NCBI GenBank assembly: GCA_018815325.1
Contig: JAHIYE010000003.1
Span: 1-64,000 of the forward strand
Source of the DNA: Gammaproteobacteria bacterium
GTDB taxonomy: Bacteria; Pseudomonadota; Gammaproteobacteria; Burkholderiales; Burkholderiaceae_C
DNA: 64,000 nt
Direction: 5' to 3'
Positions 25,787 through 34,976 of the stretch are shown here, in pieces. The notes below the pieces were generated by a model. The model was not told the DNA's origin. It did no database searches and saw only the letters and a program-made list of their open reading frames with translations. Position numbers and translations under genes: made by a program. How positions within the stretch are numbered: the stretch's first letter is position 1; the number at the start of each line of letters is the position of its first letter.

Positions 25787-26431
25787 CTACTGGCGAATCA
25801 CGTCCGCACCTTGGGGCGGCTTGAACTGGAAAGCGTCTTTGGGCAAAGCTGGGTTGACCTCCACTTTGCTGAAGCTCAAGAGTGAGCGCTGTCCAAAGCT
25901 GTCGAGAATCTCCAGCGCCGCCAGTCCACCTGACGCTTCGCCGGGCCTGAAGCCCACACGCACCACCTGCAGCTGACCCTCCTTGGCCTTGGGCGTGGCA
26001 GCGACCCACTGCAGGCCATCCTTGTCGGGTGCAGCCGTGAGAGTGAAGTCAGCCTGCAAGGCATGCAGGTCTGGTGCCGAGGCGATCAGCGCGGCAGGCG
26101 TGGAGCCCAGCACCTGGGATTGTTTGCGCGCCGTGACCTGATTCAGGTCCACGTCATACAGCCACAGGGTCTGGCCATCGGCCACGATGCTTTGTTCGAA
26201 GGGCTTGCGGTAGATGAACTTGAAACGGTTCGGCCTGGAAAACTCGAATATTCCACTGGAGGTCTTGCTGCGCACACTCTGGCCTTCACGGGCCGGCACC
26301 GTCACCACCTGCGTAAATTCGGCCCGGCCGCTGTTTGCGGTTTTCATGAAAAGCTCAAGACTTTCCATGCCTCCCGCCCTTGCAGATATTGCGCTGATAG
26401 CTACAAGAAAGATAGCAATTTGATGTTTCAA
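25787..26431 (-). CDS. lolA: Outer-membrane lipoprotein carrier protein LolA
   Basis: 214 residues. Periplasmic chaperone that receives lipoproteins from LolCDE and delivers them to LolB. The mature part shows LELFMKTANSGRAEFTQVV, SSGIFEFSRPNRFKFIYRKPFEQSIVADGQTLWLYDVDLNQVT (LolA core) and the C-terminal DAFQFKPPQGADVI. The start is a TTG with GGAG 7 bases upstream, overlapping the end of ftsK. The signal peptide (IAIFLVAISAISARA, cleavage before GG) is encoded by a copy of the dispersed 49-bp repeat. ftsK and lolA are separated by 4 bases and surely co-transcribed. Confidence 0.93.
   Translation of the reverse strand: MKHQIAIFLVAISAISARAGGMESLELFMKTANSGRAEFTQVVTVPAREGQSVRSKTSSGIFEFSRPNRFKFIYRKPFEQSIVADGQTLWLYDVDLNQVTARKQSQVLGSTPAALIASAPDLHALQADFTLTAAPDKDGLQWVAATPKAKEGQLQVVRVGFRPGEASGGLAALEILDSFGQRSLLSFSKVEVNPALPKDAFQFKPPQGADVIRQ
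26369..26416 (-). repeat. Dispersed 49-bp palindromic repeat, copy 3, encoding the lolA signal peptide
   Basis: Minus orientation: GCTATCTTTCTTGTAGC (17), 8-bp spacer TATCAGCG, 12-bp spacer, GGGCGGGAGGC. Spacing is identical to copies 1, 2 and 5. It spans LolA codons 6-21. Confidence 0.78.
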
Positions 26432-26435
26432 AAGT

Positions 26436-28781
26436 TCACTCCGCCCGGGTGGGCACCAGGATTTCGCGTTGGCCGCTGCCGCTCATGGCACTCACCAGGC
26501 CCGCCTTCTCCATGTCTTCCACCAGTCGGGCTGCACGGTTGTAGCCAATCTTGAGATGACGCTGCACCAGCGAGATGCTGGCTCTGCGGTTTTTCAGCAC
26601 CACCTCGACCGCCTGGTCGTACATGGGATCCTTTTCACCGCCGCCAGTTCCGCCATCGCCAAGAAAATCACCTTCGCCGTCGGCCGTCCCCCCCTCGAGC
26701 ACACCTTCGATGTAATTGGGCTCGCCCTGGCTCTTGAGGTAACTCACCACCCGGTGCACCTCCTCGTCGCTGACAAAAGCGCCATGCACGCGAATCGGCA
26801 GGCCAGTCCCACTGGGCATGTAGAGCATGTCACCCATGCCGAGCAAGGCCTCGGCGCCCATCTGGTCGAGGATGGTACGGCTGTCGATCTTGCTGGAAAC
26901 CTGGAAGGCGATGCGCGTGGGAATGTTGGCCTTGATGAGGCCAGTGATCACGTCCACGCTCGGGCGCTGTGTGGCCAGAATGAGATGGATGCCGGCAGCC
27001 CTGGCCTTCTGCGCCAGCCGGGCAATGAGTTCCTCGATCTTCTTGCCCACCACCATCATGAGGTCGGCCAGCTCGTCGATCACCACCACGATGTGCGGCA
27101 GCCGCTCCAGCGGCTCGGGCGAATCGGGCGTCAGGCTGAACGGGTTGTAGATGAACTGCTCTTTCGCCTTGGCCTCGTCAATCTTGTGGTTGTAGCCGGC
27201 CAGATTACGCACGCCCAGCTTGCTCATCAGCTTGTAGCGGCGCTCCATCTCGGCCACGCACCAGTTCAGGCCATGTGCAGCCTGCTTCATGTCGGTCACC
27301 ACGGGTGCCAGCAGGTGGGGGATACCCTCGTACACCGACATCTCCAGCATCTTGGGGTCGATCATGAGCAGGCGCACATCGCGTGCCTCGGCCTTGTAGA
27401 GCAGGGACAGAATCATGGCGTTGATACCAACCGACTTGCCCGAACCCGTGGTGCCGGCCACCAGCACATGCGGCATCTTGGCCAGATCGGCCACCACCGG
27501 GTTGCCCACGATGTCCTTCCCCAAGCCCATGGTCAGCATGGACTTGGCTTCGTTATAAATTTGCGAGCCGAGGATTTCCGACAGCTTGATCGTCTGCCGC
27601 TTGGCGTTGGGCAACTCCAGCGCCATGTAGTTCTTGCCGGGAATGGTCTCGACCACACGGATCGACACCAGGCTCAGGGAGCGCGCCAGATCCTTGGCCA
27701 GACCGACAATCTGCGAGCCCTTCACGCCGATGGCGGGCTCGATCTCGTAGCGCGTGACCACCGGGCCGGGCTGCGCCAGCACTACACGCACCTCGACGCC
27801 GAAGTCCTTGAGCTTTTTCTCGATCATGCGGCTGGTCATCTCCAGCGTCTCGGGCGCCACCGTTTCCTGCCGGGCCTGGGCACCGTCGAGCAGCGCCACC
27901 TGGGGCAGTTTGGAGTCCGGCAACTCGCTGAACAGCGGCTTCTGCCGTTCCTTGGCAACCCGGTCACTCGGTGGCAACTCGGCCATCACAGGCTCGATCA
28001 TCAGCGGCGCCGCATGATGCTCCTCGATTTCTTCGCGCTCCTCAATCACCACCTCTTCGCGCTCTCGTGCCGCCTGCTGCCCCATGGCCAGGTCTTCGGC
28101 ACGCTCGCGCTTTTCTCGACGGGCCTCGACCCAGGCATACAAGGTGGCACCAATGCGCTCGGCCACATGGCCCCAGGAGAAGCGAAACACCAACGCCGAG
28201 CCCACCACGCCCAGCGTGATCGCCACGAGTGCGGAACCCAGGAAGCCCAGCCACTTGACGCTGAACGGCCCCACAAAATAGCCCAGCACGCCACCGGCAC
28301 TGCCTGGCAGACGGGCCTCCAGGCTGTACAGGCGTGACCACTCCAGCGTGGCACTGGCACACAGCAGCAATACCATGCCGAACCAGAAAGCCGTGCGCCC
28401 CGAAGCCAGTCGGCTACCGAGGCTGGCTTTGGCAGCGGGTTCCGAAGGCAGGTCGGGGCCACGCATCCAGCGCGCCAGCGCAGACAGCCAGACGCGCACG
28501 CCTGCGGCAAAACACCACCAGGCTGAAAAACCCAGCAGGTAATAACTCAGGTCGGCCAGCCAGGCCCCCAAGCGGCCCAGGCGGTTGTGCAGCGGCTCGC
28601 CCGTTCCCGAGGTGGACCAGGCCGCATCCTGGGGAGAGTAGGTGAGCAAGGACAGCAGCCACAGCGCCAGCAGTACGAAACCAGCCATCAGGCTGAGCTC
28701 GGTGGCAAAGCGCCACCAGCCCGCACGCTCGGCGCCAGCAGCATCACGCGAAGAGTTCAGTGTGTTCAGCGAATAGGTCAT
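26436..28781 (-). CDS. ftsK: DNA translocase FtsK
   Basis: 781 residues from the ATG at 28781. Four N-terminal membrane helices (~20-200), a short charged linker (~215-300, coiled Glu/Arg-rich), the FtsK alpha/beta motor with Walker [15 protein letters not shown] and Walker [14 protein letters not shown], and the gamma winged-helix domain at the C-terminus ([33 protein letters not shown]) that reads KOPS sites. It pumps chromosomal DNA at the septum and activates XerCD at dif. The linker is short compared with E. coli FtsK (1329 residues), as usual for this group. Confidence 0.96.
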   Translation of the reverse strand: MTYSLNTLNSSRDAAGAERAGWWRFATELSLMAGFVLLALWLLSLLTYSPQDAAWSTSGTGEPLHNRLGRLGAWLADLSYYLLGFSAWWCFAAGVRVWLSALARWMRGPDLPSEPAAKASLGSRLASGRTAFWFGMVLLLCASATLEWSRLYSLEARLPGSAGGVLGYFVGPFSVKWLGFLGSALVAITLGVVGSALVFRFSWGHVAERIGATLYAWVEARREKRERAEDLAMGQQAAREREEVVIEEREEIEEHHAAPLMIEPVMAELPPSDRVAKERQKPLFSELPDSKLPQVALLDGAQARQETVAPETLEMTSRMIEKKLKDFGVEVRVVLAQPGPVVTRYEIEPAIGVKGSQIVGLAKDLARSLSLVSIRVVETIPGKNYMALELPNAKRQTIKLSEILGSQIYNEAKSMLTMGLGKDIVGNPVVADLAKMPHVLVAGTTGSGKSVGINAMILSLLYKAEARDVRLLMIDPKMLEMSVYEGIPHLLAPVVTDMKQAAHGLNWCVAEMERRYKLMSKLGVRNLAGYNHKIDEAKAKEQFIYNPFSLTPDSPEPLERLPHIVVVIDELADLMMVVGKKIEELIARLAQKARAAGIHLILATQRPSVDVITGLIKANIPTRIAFQVSSKIDSRTILDQMGAEALLGMGDMLYMPSGTGLPIRVHGAFVSDEEVHRVVSYLKSQGEPNYIEGVLEGGTADGEGDFLGDGGTGGGEKDPMYDQAVEVVLKNRRASISLVQRHLKIGYNRAARLVEDMEKAGLVSAMSGSGQREILVPTRAE

Positions 28782-28978
28782 GGGTCGGGAAAATATCTGC
28801 CGCAAGCTTAACCCAAGCGTACGACCACCCCTCGCAGATACCCCTGTGGGCTTTGTGCAGGGCCGCAGTTTCTTACAATGGAGTCATATCCCTGCCGTGC
28901 CACCCTGTGCGACATGTCGCTGCAAGTTGATTTCGGACGATTCGCCCTCAGCTTCCACGCAAGATGCCCGCCCATTAG

Positions 28979-29968
<990 letters not shown>

Positions 29969-30131
29969 CCAAGGCTTTGCTGAATTCAGCCTGTACATGT
30001 GACAGTAAATGAAGCAGCAAACCGGGTTACCGCCACCCTGAATCTTGGCGAGGTCAAGCTGGATCACCAGCGGGCAGGCAAGTCGCCAGCCCGTGACAGT
30101 GCCAGCTGTATAGAAGTATCGGAGTGTCCTC

Positions 30132-30365
30132 ATGGCACGCGTATGTGAAGTTACGGGCAAAGCCCCGATGGTCGGGAACAAGGTTTCCCACGCCAACAAC
30201 AAAACCAAGCGCCGGTTCCTCCCGAACCTGCAATACCGCCGTTTCTGGGTCGAGACTGAAAACCGCTGGGTTCGCCTGCGGGTTTCCAGCGCTGCACTGC
30301 GCTTGATCGACAAAAAAGGCATTGATGTCGTGCTCGCAGACTTGCGTTCACGTGGCCAGGCATAA
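30132..30365 (+). CDS. rpmB: 50S ribosomal protein L28
   Basis: 77 residues. [29 protein letters not shown] and [18 protein letters not shown] are diagnostic of L28. It is the first gene of the usual rpmB-rpmG pair; CGGAG lies 11 bases upstream of the ATG. Confidence 0.97.
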   Translation: MARVCEVTGKAPMVGNKVSHANNKTKRRFLPNLQYRRFWVETENRWVRLRVSSAALRLIDKKGIDVVLADLRSRGQA

Positions 30366-30376
30366 GGAGCTGAATC

Positions 30377-30547
30377 ATGGCAACCAAAGGCGGACGCGAA
30401 AAAATCAAGCTGGAATCTACGGCCGGCACCGGTCACTTCTACACGACCAGCAAGAACAAGAAAACCATGCCCGAGAAAATGGCGATCATGAAGTTTGATC
30501 CCAAAGCTCGCAAGCATGTGGAATACAAGGAAATGAAGCTGAAGTAA
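30377..30547 (+). CDS. rpmG: 50S ribosomal protein L33
   Basis: 56 residues, [15 protein letters not shown]...[29 protein letters not shown]. It is the cysteine-free (zinc-independent, C-) form of L33. AAGGAG lies 8 bases upstream. It is followed by a strong terminator. Confidence 0.97.
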   Translation: MATKGGREKIKLESTAGTGHFYTTSKNKKTMPEKMAIMKFDPKARKHVEYKEMKLK

Positions 30548-30565
30548 TTCAGGTTTGTTTTCTGA

Positions 30566-30596
30566 GCAAAAAGCCCGCTTCAGCGGGCTTTTTTGT
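30566..30596 (+). terminator. Rho-independent terminator after rpmG
   Basis: AAAAGCCCGCT and AGCGGGCTTTT form an 11-bp stem with a TC loop, followed by a T run. Classic intrinsic terminator, usable in both directions because of the flanking A and T runs. Confidence 0.92.
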
Positions 30597-30647
30597 GCCC
30601 TCAATCCCCCCGTAGAAGGCGGTTTTCTCAACCCACTCTGAGCCCAA

Positions 30648-31127
30648 TTAACGCCGATCGTCGTGGACCTCGCATTCCGGGGGTGTGCCATGACCCGTCG
30701 ATCGAACGATGTCGTTTTTGGTAAATTCGATCTGGAACCACTGGCAAAAAGCTGTCTCATAGCGGTAGGACCAGACATAGCCACGATCACGGGCCAAACC
30801 GAATTGCACCCGCGACTCCCCGATCAACTTGATGACCTCTTCCCGACTCATACCGGGCAGGATCTTCAGGAAATTCTCTTCGGTCAGGACCTGTCGCCAA
30901 CTGAGCACTCTGCCCTTGTCGTCAAGATAGACAAAATAGCTTTGCTTGCCATAGGGCCCACGTAAAAAGTCCAGTCGGCGTCGGCCTTCATCAACACTCT
31001 CTCTGGCGGGCGCTCCCAAAAGAGCGATCACATCGGCCTGCGACCGGCCAATGAGCGCGTCGGTCGGACCGTAAGACGCACAGGCTGTCAGCAATAGCAT
31101 GGCAGCCCCTATCAAGTATCTGAACAT
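30648..31127 (-). CDS. Putative lipoprotein, SmpA/BamE-like
   Basis: 159 residues. Lipoprotein signal peptide MFRYLIGAAMLLLTAC (lipobox LTAC). The mature protein has two similar segments, GRSQADVIALLGAPARESVDEGRRRLDFLRGPYG and LPGMSREEVIKLIGESRVQFGLARDRGYVWSYR, each with the m-t..eV...lG.P pattern of the BamE/SmpA fold. Likely outer-membrane anchored; partner unknown. Convergent with rpmG. Confidence 0.75.
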   Translation of the reverse strand: MFRYLIGAAMLLLTACASYGPTDALIGRSQADVIALLGAPARESVDEGRRRLDFLRGPYGKQSYFVYLDDKGRVLSWRQVLTEENFLKILPGMSREEVIKLIGESRVQFGLARDRGYVWSYRYETAFCQWFQIEFTKNDIVRSTGHGTPPECEVHDDRR

Positions 31128-31236
31128 ACGTCATTCTCCCAAGACAAGAAATGGACTCCAACACATTGCACGGTACAAGCTGGACTGTTTGACCGCTTTG
31201 ACCGCCTGAAGTTACAGCGCGGCCTGTTAAATTGCA

Positions 31237-31264
31237 CAAAAAAGCCCGCACGAAGCGGGCTTTT
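31237..31264 (-). terminator. Rho-independent terminator after the desaturase gene
   Basis: On the minus strand AAAAGCCCGC pairs with GCGGGCTTTT around a 4-base loop, followed by a U-run (AAAAAA at 31238-31243 on the plus strand). Confidence 0.88.
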
Positions 31265-31294
31265 CCTATGGCCGGAGGCCAACAATTCAACGCA

Positions 31295-32509
31295 TCAGAC
31301 GCGTGCAGCGCGCAGCTGCAGCGAGAACTCGCGCAGAGCAGCAATACCGCTCTCTTCGGCACGACGGCACCAGGCCTGCAGATTGGCCAGCAGCTGGTCA
31401 CGCGTCAGCGAGGTATTGAGCCAGAGCTGGCGCAACTCTTCACGCATGGACACCATCATGTCCAGCACAGGCGAGGCTGCGCGAATCTTGGCCAGCTCGG
31501 GCATGGCCGAGGCGGGCACCTTGTCTGCATCACGGTGCAGCCAGCGATTGGCAGCCTTGATGACAGATGCATCGGCACTGCGGGTCTTGAGCACTTCAAC
31601 CTCATGCTTGAAGGCTTGCTGCATGCCCTTGGCATAACCCGCCATGATTTCATAGCGGTTGGCGATCAGCGCTTCGAGCGTCTTCTCGTCGGCCACGGGC
31701 TTGATGTCGCCAAAGGCAAGCTTGGGCGGCGTCTTCTTGACCTTGGCCAGACCCACCATCTGCATCAGGCTGATGTACATCCAGCCAATGTCGAACTCGT
31801 AGGGCTTGACAGACAGCTTGGCCGAGGTCGGGTAGGTGTGGTGGTTGTTGTGCAACTCTTCGCCGGCAATGATGATGCCCCAGGGCGAGATGTTGGTGCT
31901 GGCATCCGGTGCCTCAAAGTTGCGATAGCCCCAGAAGTGCGCCGCACCGTTGATGATGCCGGCCGCCATGATGGGCGTCCAGGCCATCTGCACAGCCCAC
32001 ACGGCCAGGCCAGCGGCGCCAAACAGCGTCAGGTCGATGATCATCATCAGGCCCACACCCTGCCAGGAATAGCGGGTGTAGAGATTGCGTTCAAGCCAGT
32101 CGTCCGGCGTACCGTGACCATAACGGGCCAAGGTTTCCTTGTTTTTGGATTCAGCACGGTACAGTTCGGCACCTTGCAGCAGCACCGTCTTGATGCCATA
32201 GACGTGCGGGCTGTGGGGGTCATCAGCCTGCTCGCACTTGGCGTGGTGCTTGCGGTGGATGGCGGCCCACTCCTTGGTCACCTGGCCGGTGGTCATCCAC
32301 AGCCAGAAGCGGAAGAAGTGCGAAGCAATCGGATGCAGGTCCAGGGCGCGGTGCGCCTGATGCCGGTGCAGAAACACAGTCACGCTGATCATGGTGACGT
32401 GCGTCATCGCCAGGGTGAACAAAACAATCTGCCACCAAGCGAGATCCCACATGCCGTGGCTCAACCACTCGATTGCAGCATTCAGCACGGTCCAGTCAGG
32501 TAACAGCAT
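31295..32509 (-). CDS. Acyl-lipid/acyl-CoA delta-9 fatty acid desaturase
   Basis: 404 residues. Integral-membrane di-iron desaturase with the three histidine boxes: HRHQAHR (box 1), HRKHH (box 2) and HNNHH (box 3), and four hydrophobic helices around them. It introduces a double bond into saturated acyl chains, adjusting membrane fluidity. A ~130-residue C-terminal extension after box 3 is helical and typical of the bacterial DesC-like group. The ATG at 32509 is chosen because the only longer reading starts with TTG without a ribosome site. A palindrome lies 37 bp upstream. Confidence 0.93.
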   Translation of the reverse strand: MLLPDWTVLNAAIEWLSHGMWDLAWWQIVLFTLAMTHVTMISVTVFLHRHQAHRALDLHPIASHFFRFWLWMTTGQVTKEWAAIHRKHHAKCEQADDPHSPHVYGIKTVLLQGAELYRAESKNKETLARYGHGTPDDWLERNLYTRYSWQGVGLMMIIDLTLFGAAGLAVWAVQMAWTPIMAAGIINGAAHFWGYRNFEAPDASTNISPWGIIIAGEELHNNHHTYPTSAKLSVKPYEFDIGWMYISLMQMVGLAKVKKTPPKLAFGDIKPVADEKTLEALIANRYEIMAGYAKGMQQAFKHEVEVLKTRSADASVIKAANRWLHRDADKVPASAMPELAKIRAASPVLDMMVSMREELRQLWLNTSLTRDQLLANLQAWCRRAEESGIAALREFSLQLRAARV

Positions 32510-32545
32510 AAGTTGTATGTCTCTCAATATAGGTTTGGAACGACA

Positions 32546-32559
32546 TCACCCTTGGGTGA
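32546..32559. promoter_or_regulatory. Palindrome TCACCC-TT-GGGTGA upstream of the desaturase gene
   Basis: Perfect 6-bp arms with a 2-bp centre, about 37 bp before the desaturase ATG. Position suits an operator or an mRNA leader hairpin. A second small inverted repeat GTAGA-N6-TCTAC is at 32623-32638. Confidence 0.45.
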
Positions 32560-32643
32560 ATCGCACAATTTTACGGGTTTGTGACAATTTTGGCTACTCC
32601 ACCCATCAATTCACAGCAAATGTAGACAAAACTCTACAAGAAT

Positions 32644-33933
32644 CTATCTTTTCTCAAAAACTGCTGCGAAAAACCCATCCGTCAGATGACGATGGGGCCA
32701 CAGGCGCAAATAACGCAGCCCATTCTCGCCGCCGCTACACAGGCTGGCAGCAGCCTCTACCTTCAAATGGGTCAGGATGTCGCCCACTTCAAGGGGTATG
32801 AAATCTTTATTTGCTTCAGCAAAGGCTTGGGCAATGGCCTCGTTTTCCTGCGGCAGGAAGCTGCAGGTGGCATACACCAGACGGCCACCGGGCTTGAGCA
32901 AACGTGAGGCGCTTTGCAGGATGCTGGCCTGGGTCCTGGTCATCTCCTCCACCACCTGCATGTTCTGGCGCCACTTCAGGTCAGGGCTGCGGCGCAGGGT
33001 ACCCAGGCCGGAACAGGGCGCATCCACCAGCACTCGGTCGATCTTGCCGCTCAGGCGTTTCACACGGTCATCACGTTCATGGGCTATGGCTGCAGGGTGC
33101 ACATTGGAGAGACCACTGCGTGCCAGCCGGGGCTTGAGAGCCTCCAGCCGGTGCGCCGAAGTGTCGAAAGCATAGAGCCGGCCGGTGCTGCGCATGGCCG
33201 CACCGATGGCCAGGGTCTTGCCACCCGCGCCGGCACAGAAATCGACCACCATCTCGCCCCGCTTGGCATCAACCAGCATGGCCAGCAGTTGCGAGCCTTC
33301 GTCCTGCACCTCAAAGTCGCCACGGACAAAAGCATCCAGCTTGTTCAGCGGCAACTTGTCAGATAGTCGCAAACCAAGGGGTGAATAGGGAGTAGGCACT
33401 GACTTTATCCCGGCCTGCGTCAACTCCTTTTGCACGTCGGCACGTTTGGCCTTGAGGGTATTGACCCGCAGATCGAGCCCGGCACTGCGGTTGAGGCTCT
33501 CGGCCAGTGGCCAGAATTCGTCGCCCAGTTGCTCCTTGAGCGGTGCCACCAGCCACTCGGGCAAATTGTGGCGGTGGCGCTCCATGAGGTCTTCCACTTT
33601 GATCTGGTCGCACTGGTCAAGCCAGTTCTTCTCCTGGTCAGTCAGCGCACTCTTCAGAAAGTCGCGAGGACCATAAAAGCCCAGAATCGCCAAGCGGCGT
33701 TCCTTGGCACCACTGCCTGAGGGGGCGAAATGGTCAAACAACAGCTTCTTGCGCAGCACGTTGTAGACGGTCTCCGTCAGGGTGGCGCGCTCGCGCGGCC
33801 CCAGACCCCGGTTGTCGCGGAAGAAGCGCGACACGATGGCGTCAGCAGGATGGTCGAACTTGAGGGTGAGCCGGACGAGCTCGGAGCAGGCGTCCAACAA
33901 GGCTTTAGGATGCATAGGAAAGGATTGTCCCAT
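32644..33933 (-). CDS. RsmB/NOP-family RNA (cytosine-5) methyltransferase
   Basis: About 429 residues. N-terminal NusB-like helical domain (~10-110), then an RsmB-type methyltransferase domain: VVDFCAGAGGKTLAIGA (SAM motif I), VLVDAPCSGLGTLRR with catalytic C307 and YATCSFLPQENE with C357, the two-cysteine signature of m5C methyltransferases. Probable target is 16S rRNA C967. A start at the second ATG (33915) is also possible. The first ATG (33933-33931) overlaps the ATG of the divergent DUF1653 gene. Confidence 0.9.
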   Translation of the reverse strand: MGQSFPMHPKALLDACSELVRLTLKFDHPADAIVSRFFRDNRGLGPRERATLTETVYNVLRKKLLFDHFAPSGSGAKERRLAILGFYGPRDFLKSALTDQEKNWLDQCDQIKVEDLMERHRHNLPEWLVAPLKEQLGDEFWPLAESLNRSAGLDLRVNTLKAKRADVQKELTQAGIKSVPTPYSPLGLRLSDKLPLNKLDAFVRGDFEVQDEGSQLLAMLVDAKRGEMVVDFCAGAGGKTLAIGAAMRSTGRLYAFDTSAHRLEALKPRLARSGLSNVHPAAIAHERDDRVKRLSGKIDRVLVDAPCSGLGTLRRSPDLKWRQNMQVVEEMTRTQASILQSASRLLKPGGRLVYATCSFLPQENEAIAQAFAEANKDFIPLEVGDILTHLKVEAAASLCSGGENGLRYLRLWPHRHLTDGFFAAVFEKR

Positions 33934-34192
33934 GAGCAGTGACCACGACCTCCCCGCCTTGATCGAAACCCGCCCCGGTTTGTACCGGCATTACAAGGGC
34001 AACCTGTATGAAGTGATAGGCACCGCGCGCCACAGCGAGACCCTGGAGCCCATGACGCTGTACCGCGCGCTCTATGGGCAGCATGGCCTGTGGGTGCGCC
34101 CAGCCGCCATGTTCAACGAAGACATCCAGCATGCAGGTGTCACGCAGCCACGCTTTGCCTGGGTGTCAGAGATTAGCAGCAAGCCCTGTTGA
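33932..34192 (+). CDS. DUF1653 family protein
   Basis: 86 residues: LPALIETRPGLYRHYKGNLYEVIGTARHSETLEPMTLYRALYGQHGLWVRPAAMFNEDI is the DUF1653 core (small beta-barrel-like domain, function unknown). AGGAAAGGA lies 6-14 bases upstream of the ATG. The last codons (after FAWVSEI) and the stop fall in a copy of the 49-bp repeat. Convergent with purN. Confidence 0.9.
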   Translation: MSSDHDLPALIETRPGLYRHYKGNLYEVIGTARHSETLEPMTLYRALYGQHGLWVRPAAMFNEDIQHAGVTQPRFAWVSEISSKPC

Positions 34193-34225
34193 ATATGTGC
34201 AGGCAGCTGCTATTTAGTAGATAGC
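34176..34225 (-). repeat. Dispersed 49-bp palindromic repeat, copy 4, between DUF1653 and purN
   Basis: Minus orientation: GCTATCTACTAAATAGC (17), AGCTGCCT (8), a 14-base spacer (2 longer than in other copies), GGGCTTGCTGC. It covers the end of the DUF1653 gene and the last codons and TAG stop of purN. Confidence 0.72.
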
Positions 34226-34803
34226 AAACTGGCAATGGCCCGGGGATAGATCAGGTGTTCCTGTGTGAGCACCCGGGCTGCCAGGGTGTCGGCATCGTCC
34301 TGCGGCAGGACTGGCACCACGGCTTGCGCCAGGATGGGGCCGTGGTCGAGTTCGGCCGTCACCTCGTGCACGGTGACGCCTGCGAATTTGCAACCCGCCT
34401 CAATGGCGCGCTGATGGGTGTGCAGCCCCGTGAAGGCCGGCAACAGCGAGGGGTGAATGTTGATCAGGCGCCCGGCATAGTGCTCGACAAAAGCCGGCGT
34501 GAGGATGCGCATGAAACCCGCCAGCACCACCAGGGCAGGACGGCCAGCAGGGTCGTGCCGGTCAATCGTGGCCATGAGTTCGGCATCAAAGGCCTCGCGC
34601 GTGGCGAAGGCCTTGTGGTCCAGTACCGCGGTGGCCAGCCCCTGTTCGCGGGCAAACTGCAGGCCAGCAGCCTGCGCCCTGTTGCTGATGACGGCTGCCA
34701 CGCGGGCACCATAGCGGGTTGGCCAGTCTTCGCGCTGTGCGGTTTTGACGATGGCAGCCATATTGGAGCCGCCGCCCGAGATCAAGATGACAATGTTTTT
34801 CAT
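34210..34803 (-). CDS. purN: Phosphoribosylglycinamide formyltransferase
   Basis: 197 residues. Third step of purine synthesis, transferring formyl from 10-formyl-THF to GAR. ISGGGSNMAAIV at the N-terminus binds phosphate; catalytic Asn/His are in NIHPSLLPAFTGLHTHQRAIEAG and the catalytic Asp in GVTVHEVTAELDHGPIL. The C-terminal SLLSTK and stop derive from the repeat copy at 34176-34225. Confidence 0.96.
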   Translation of the reverse strand: MKNIVILISGGGSNMAAIVKTAQREDWPTRYGARVAAVISNRAQAAGLQFAREQGLATAVLDHKAFATREAFDAELMATIDRHDPAGRPALVVLAGFMRILTPAFVEHYAGRLINIHPSLLPAFTGLHTHQRAIEAGCKFAGVTVHEVTAELDHGPILAQAVVPVLPQDDADTLAARVLTQEHLIYPRAIASLLSTK

Positions 34804-34892
34804 ACCGGCCTGAATTATGGCCCTGGCCTCACTGTGGCCTTCAGTACCCCATTTGTCACAAGTCGGACAGGCACAATCGAACGCTCGTGCTA

Positions 34893-34910
34893 AAACAACG
34901 GCAGTTGTTT
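34893..34910. promoter_or_regulatory. Palindromic operator candidate AAACAAC-GGCA-GTTGTTT
   Basis: Perfect 7-bp arms with a 4-base centre, 67 bp upstream of the first acyl-CoA dehydrogenase start and 90 bp from the divergent purN start. Such symmetry suits a TetR- or GntR-type acyl-CoA-responsive regulator; no regulator gene is adjacent. Confidence 0.5.
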
Positions 34911-34976
34911 CAGCGAAGATGCAGGCCGCGAGATGGCCCGTGGCCTTCGCTCAAAAATGCCCCAATGGAGATGAAC

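Noticed and set aside
26469-28337. 622-codon plus-strand frame opposite ftsK
   Set aside because: Shadow of ftsK in high-GC DNA; His/Gln/Arg-rich translation with no domain pattern, while ftsK is unmistakable on the other strand.
29999-30148. 50-codon GTG frame in the rpmB leader overlapping the start of rpmB
   Set aside because: No ribosome site, no recognised similarity, and it overlaps rpmB out of frame; more likely a leader sequence that happens to lack stops.
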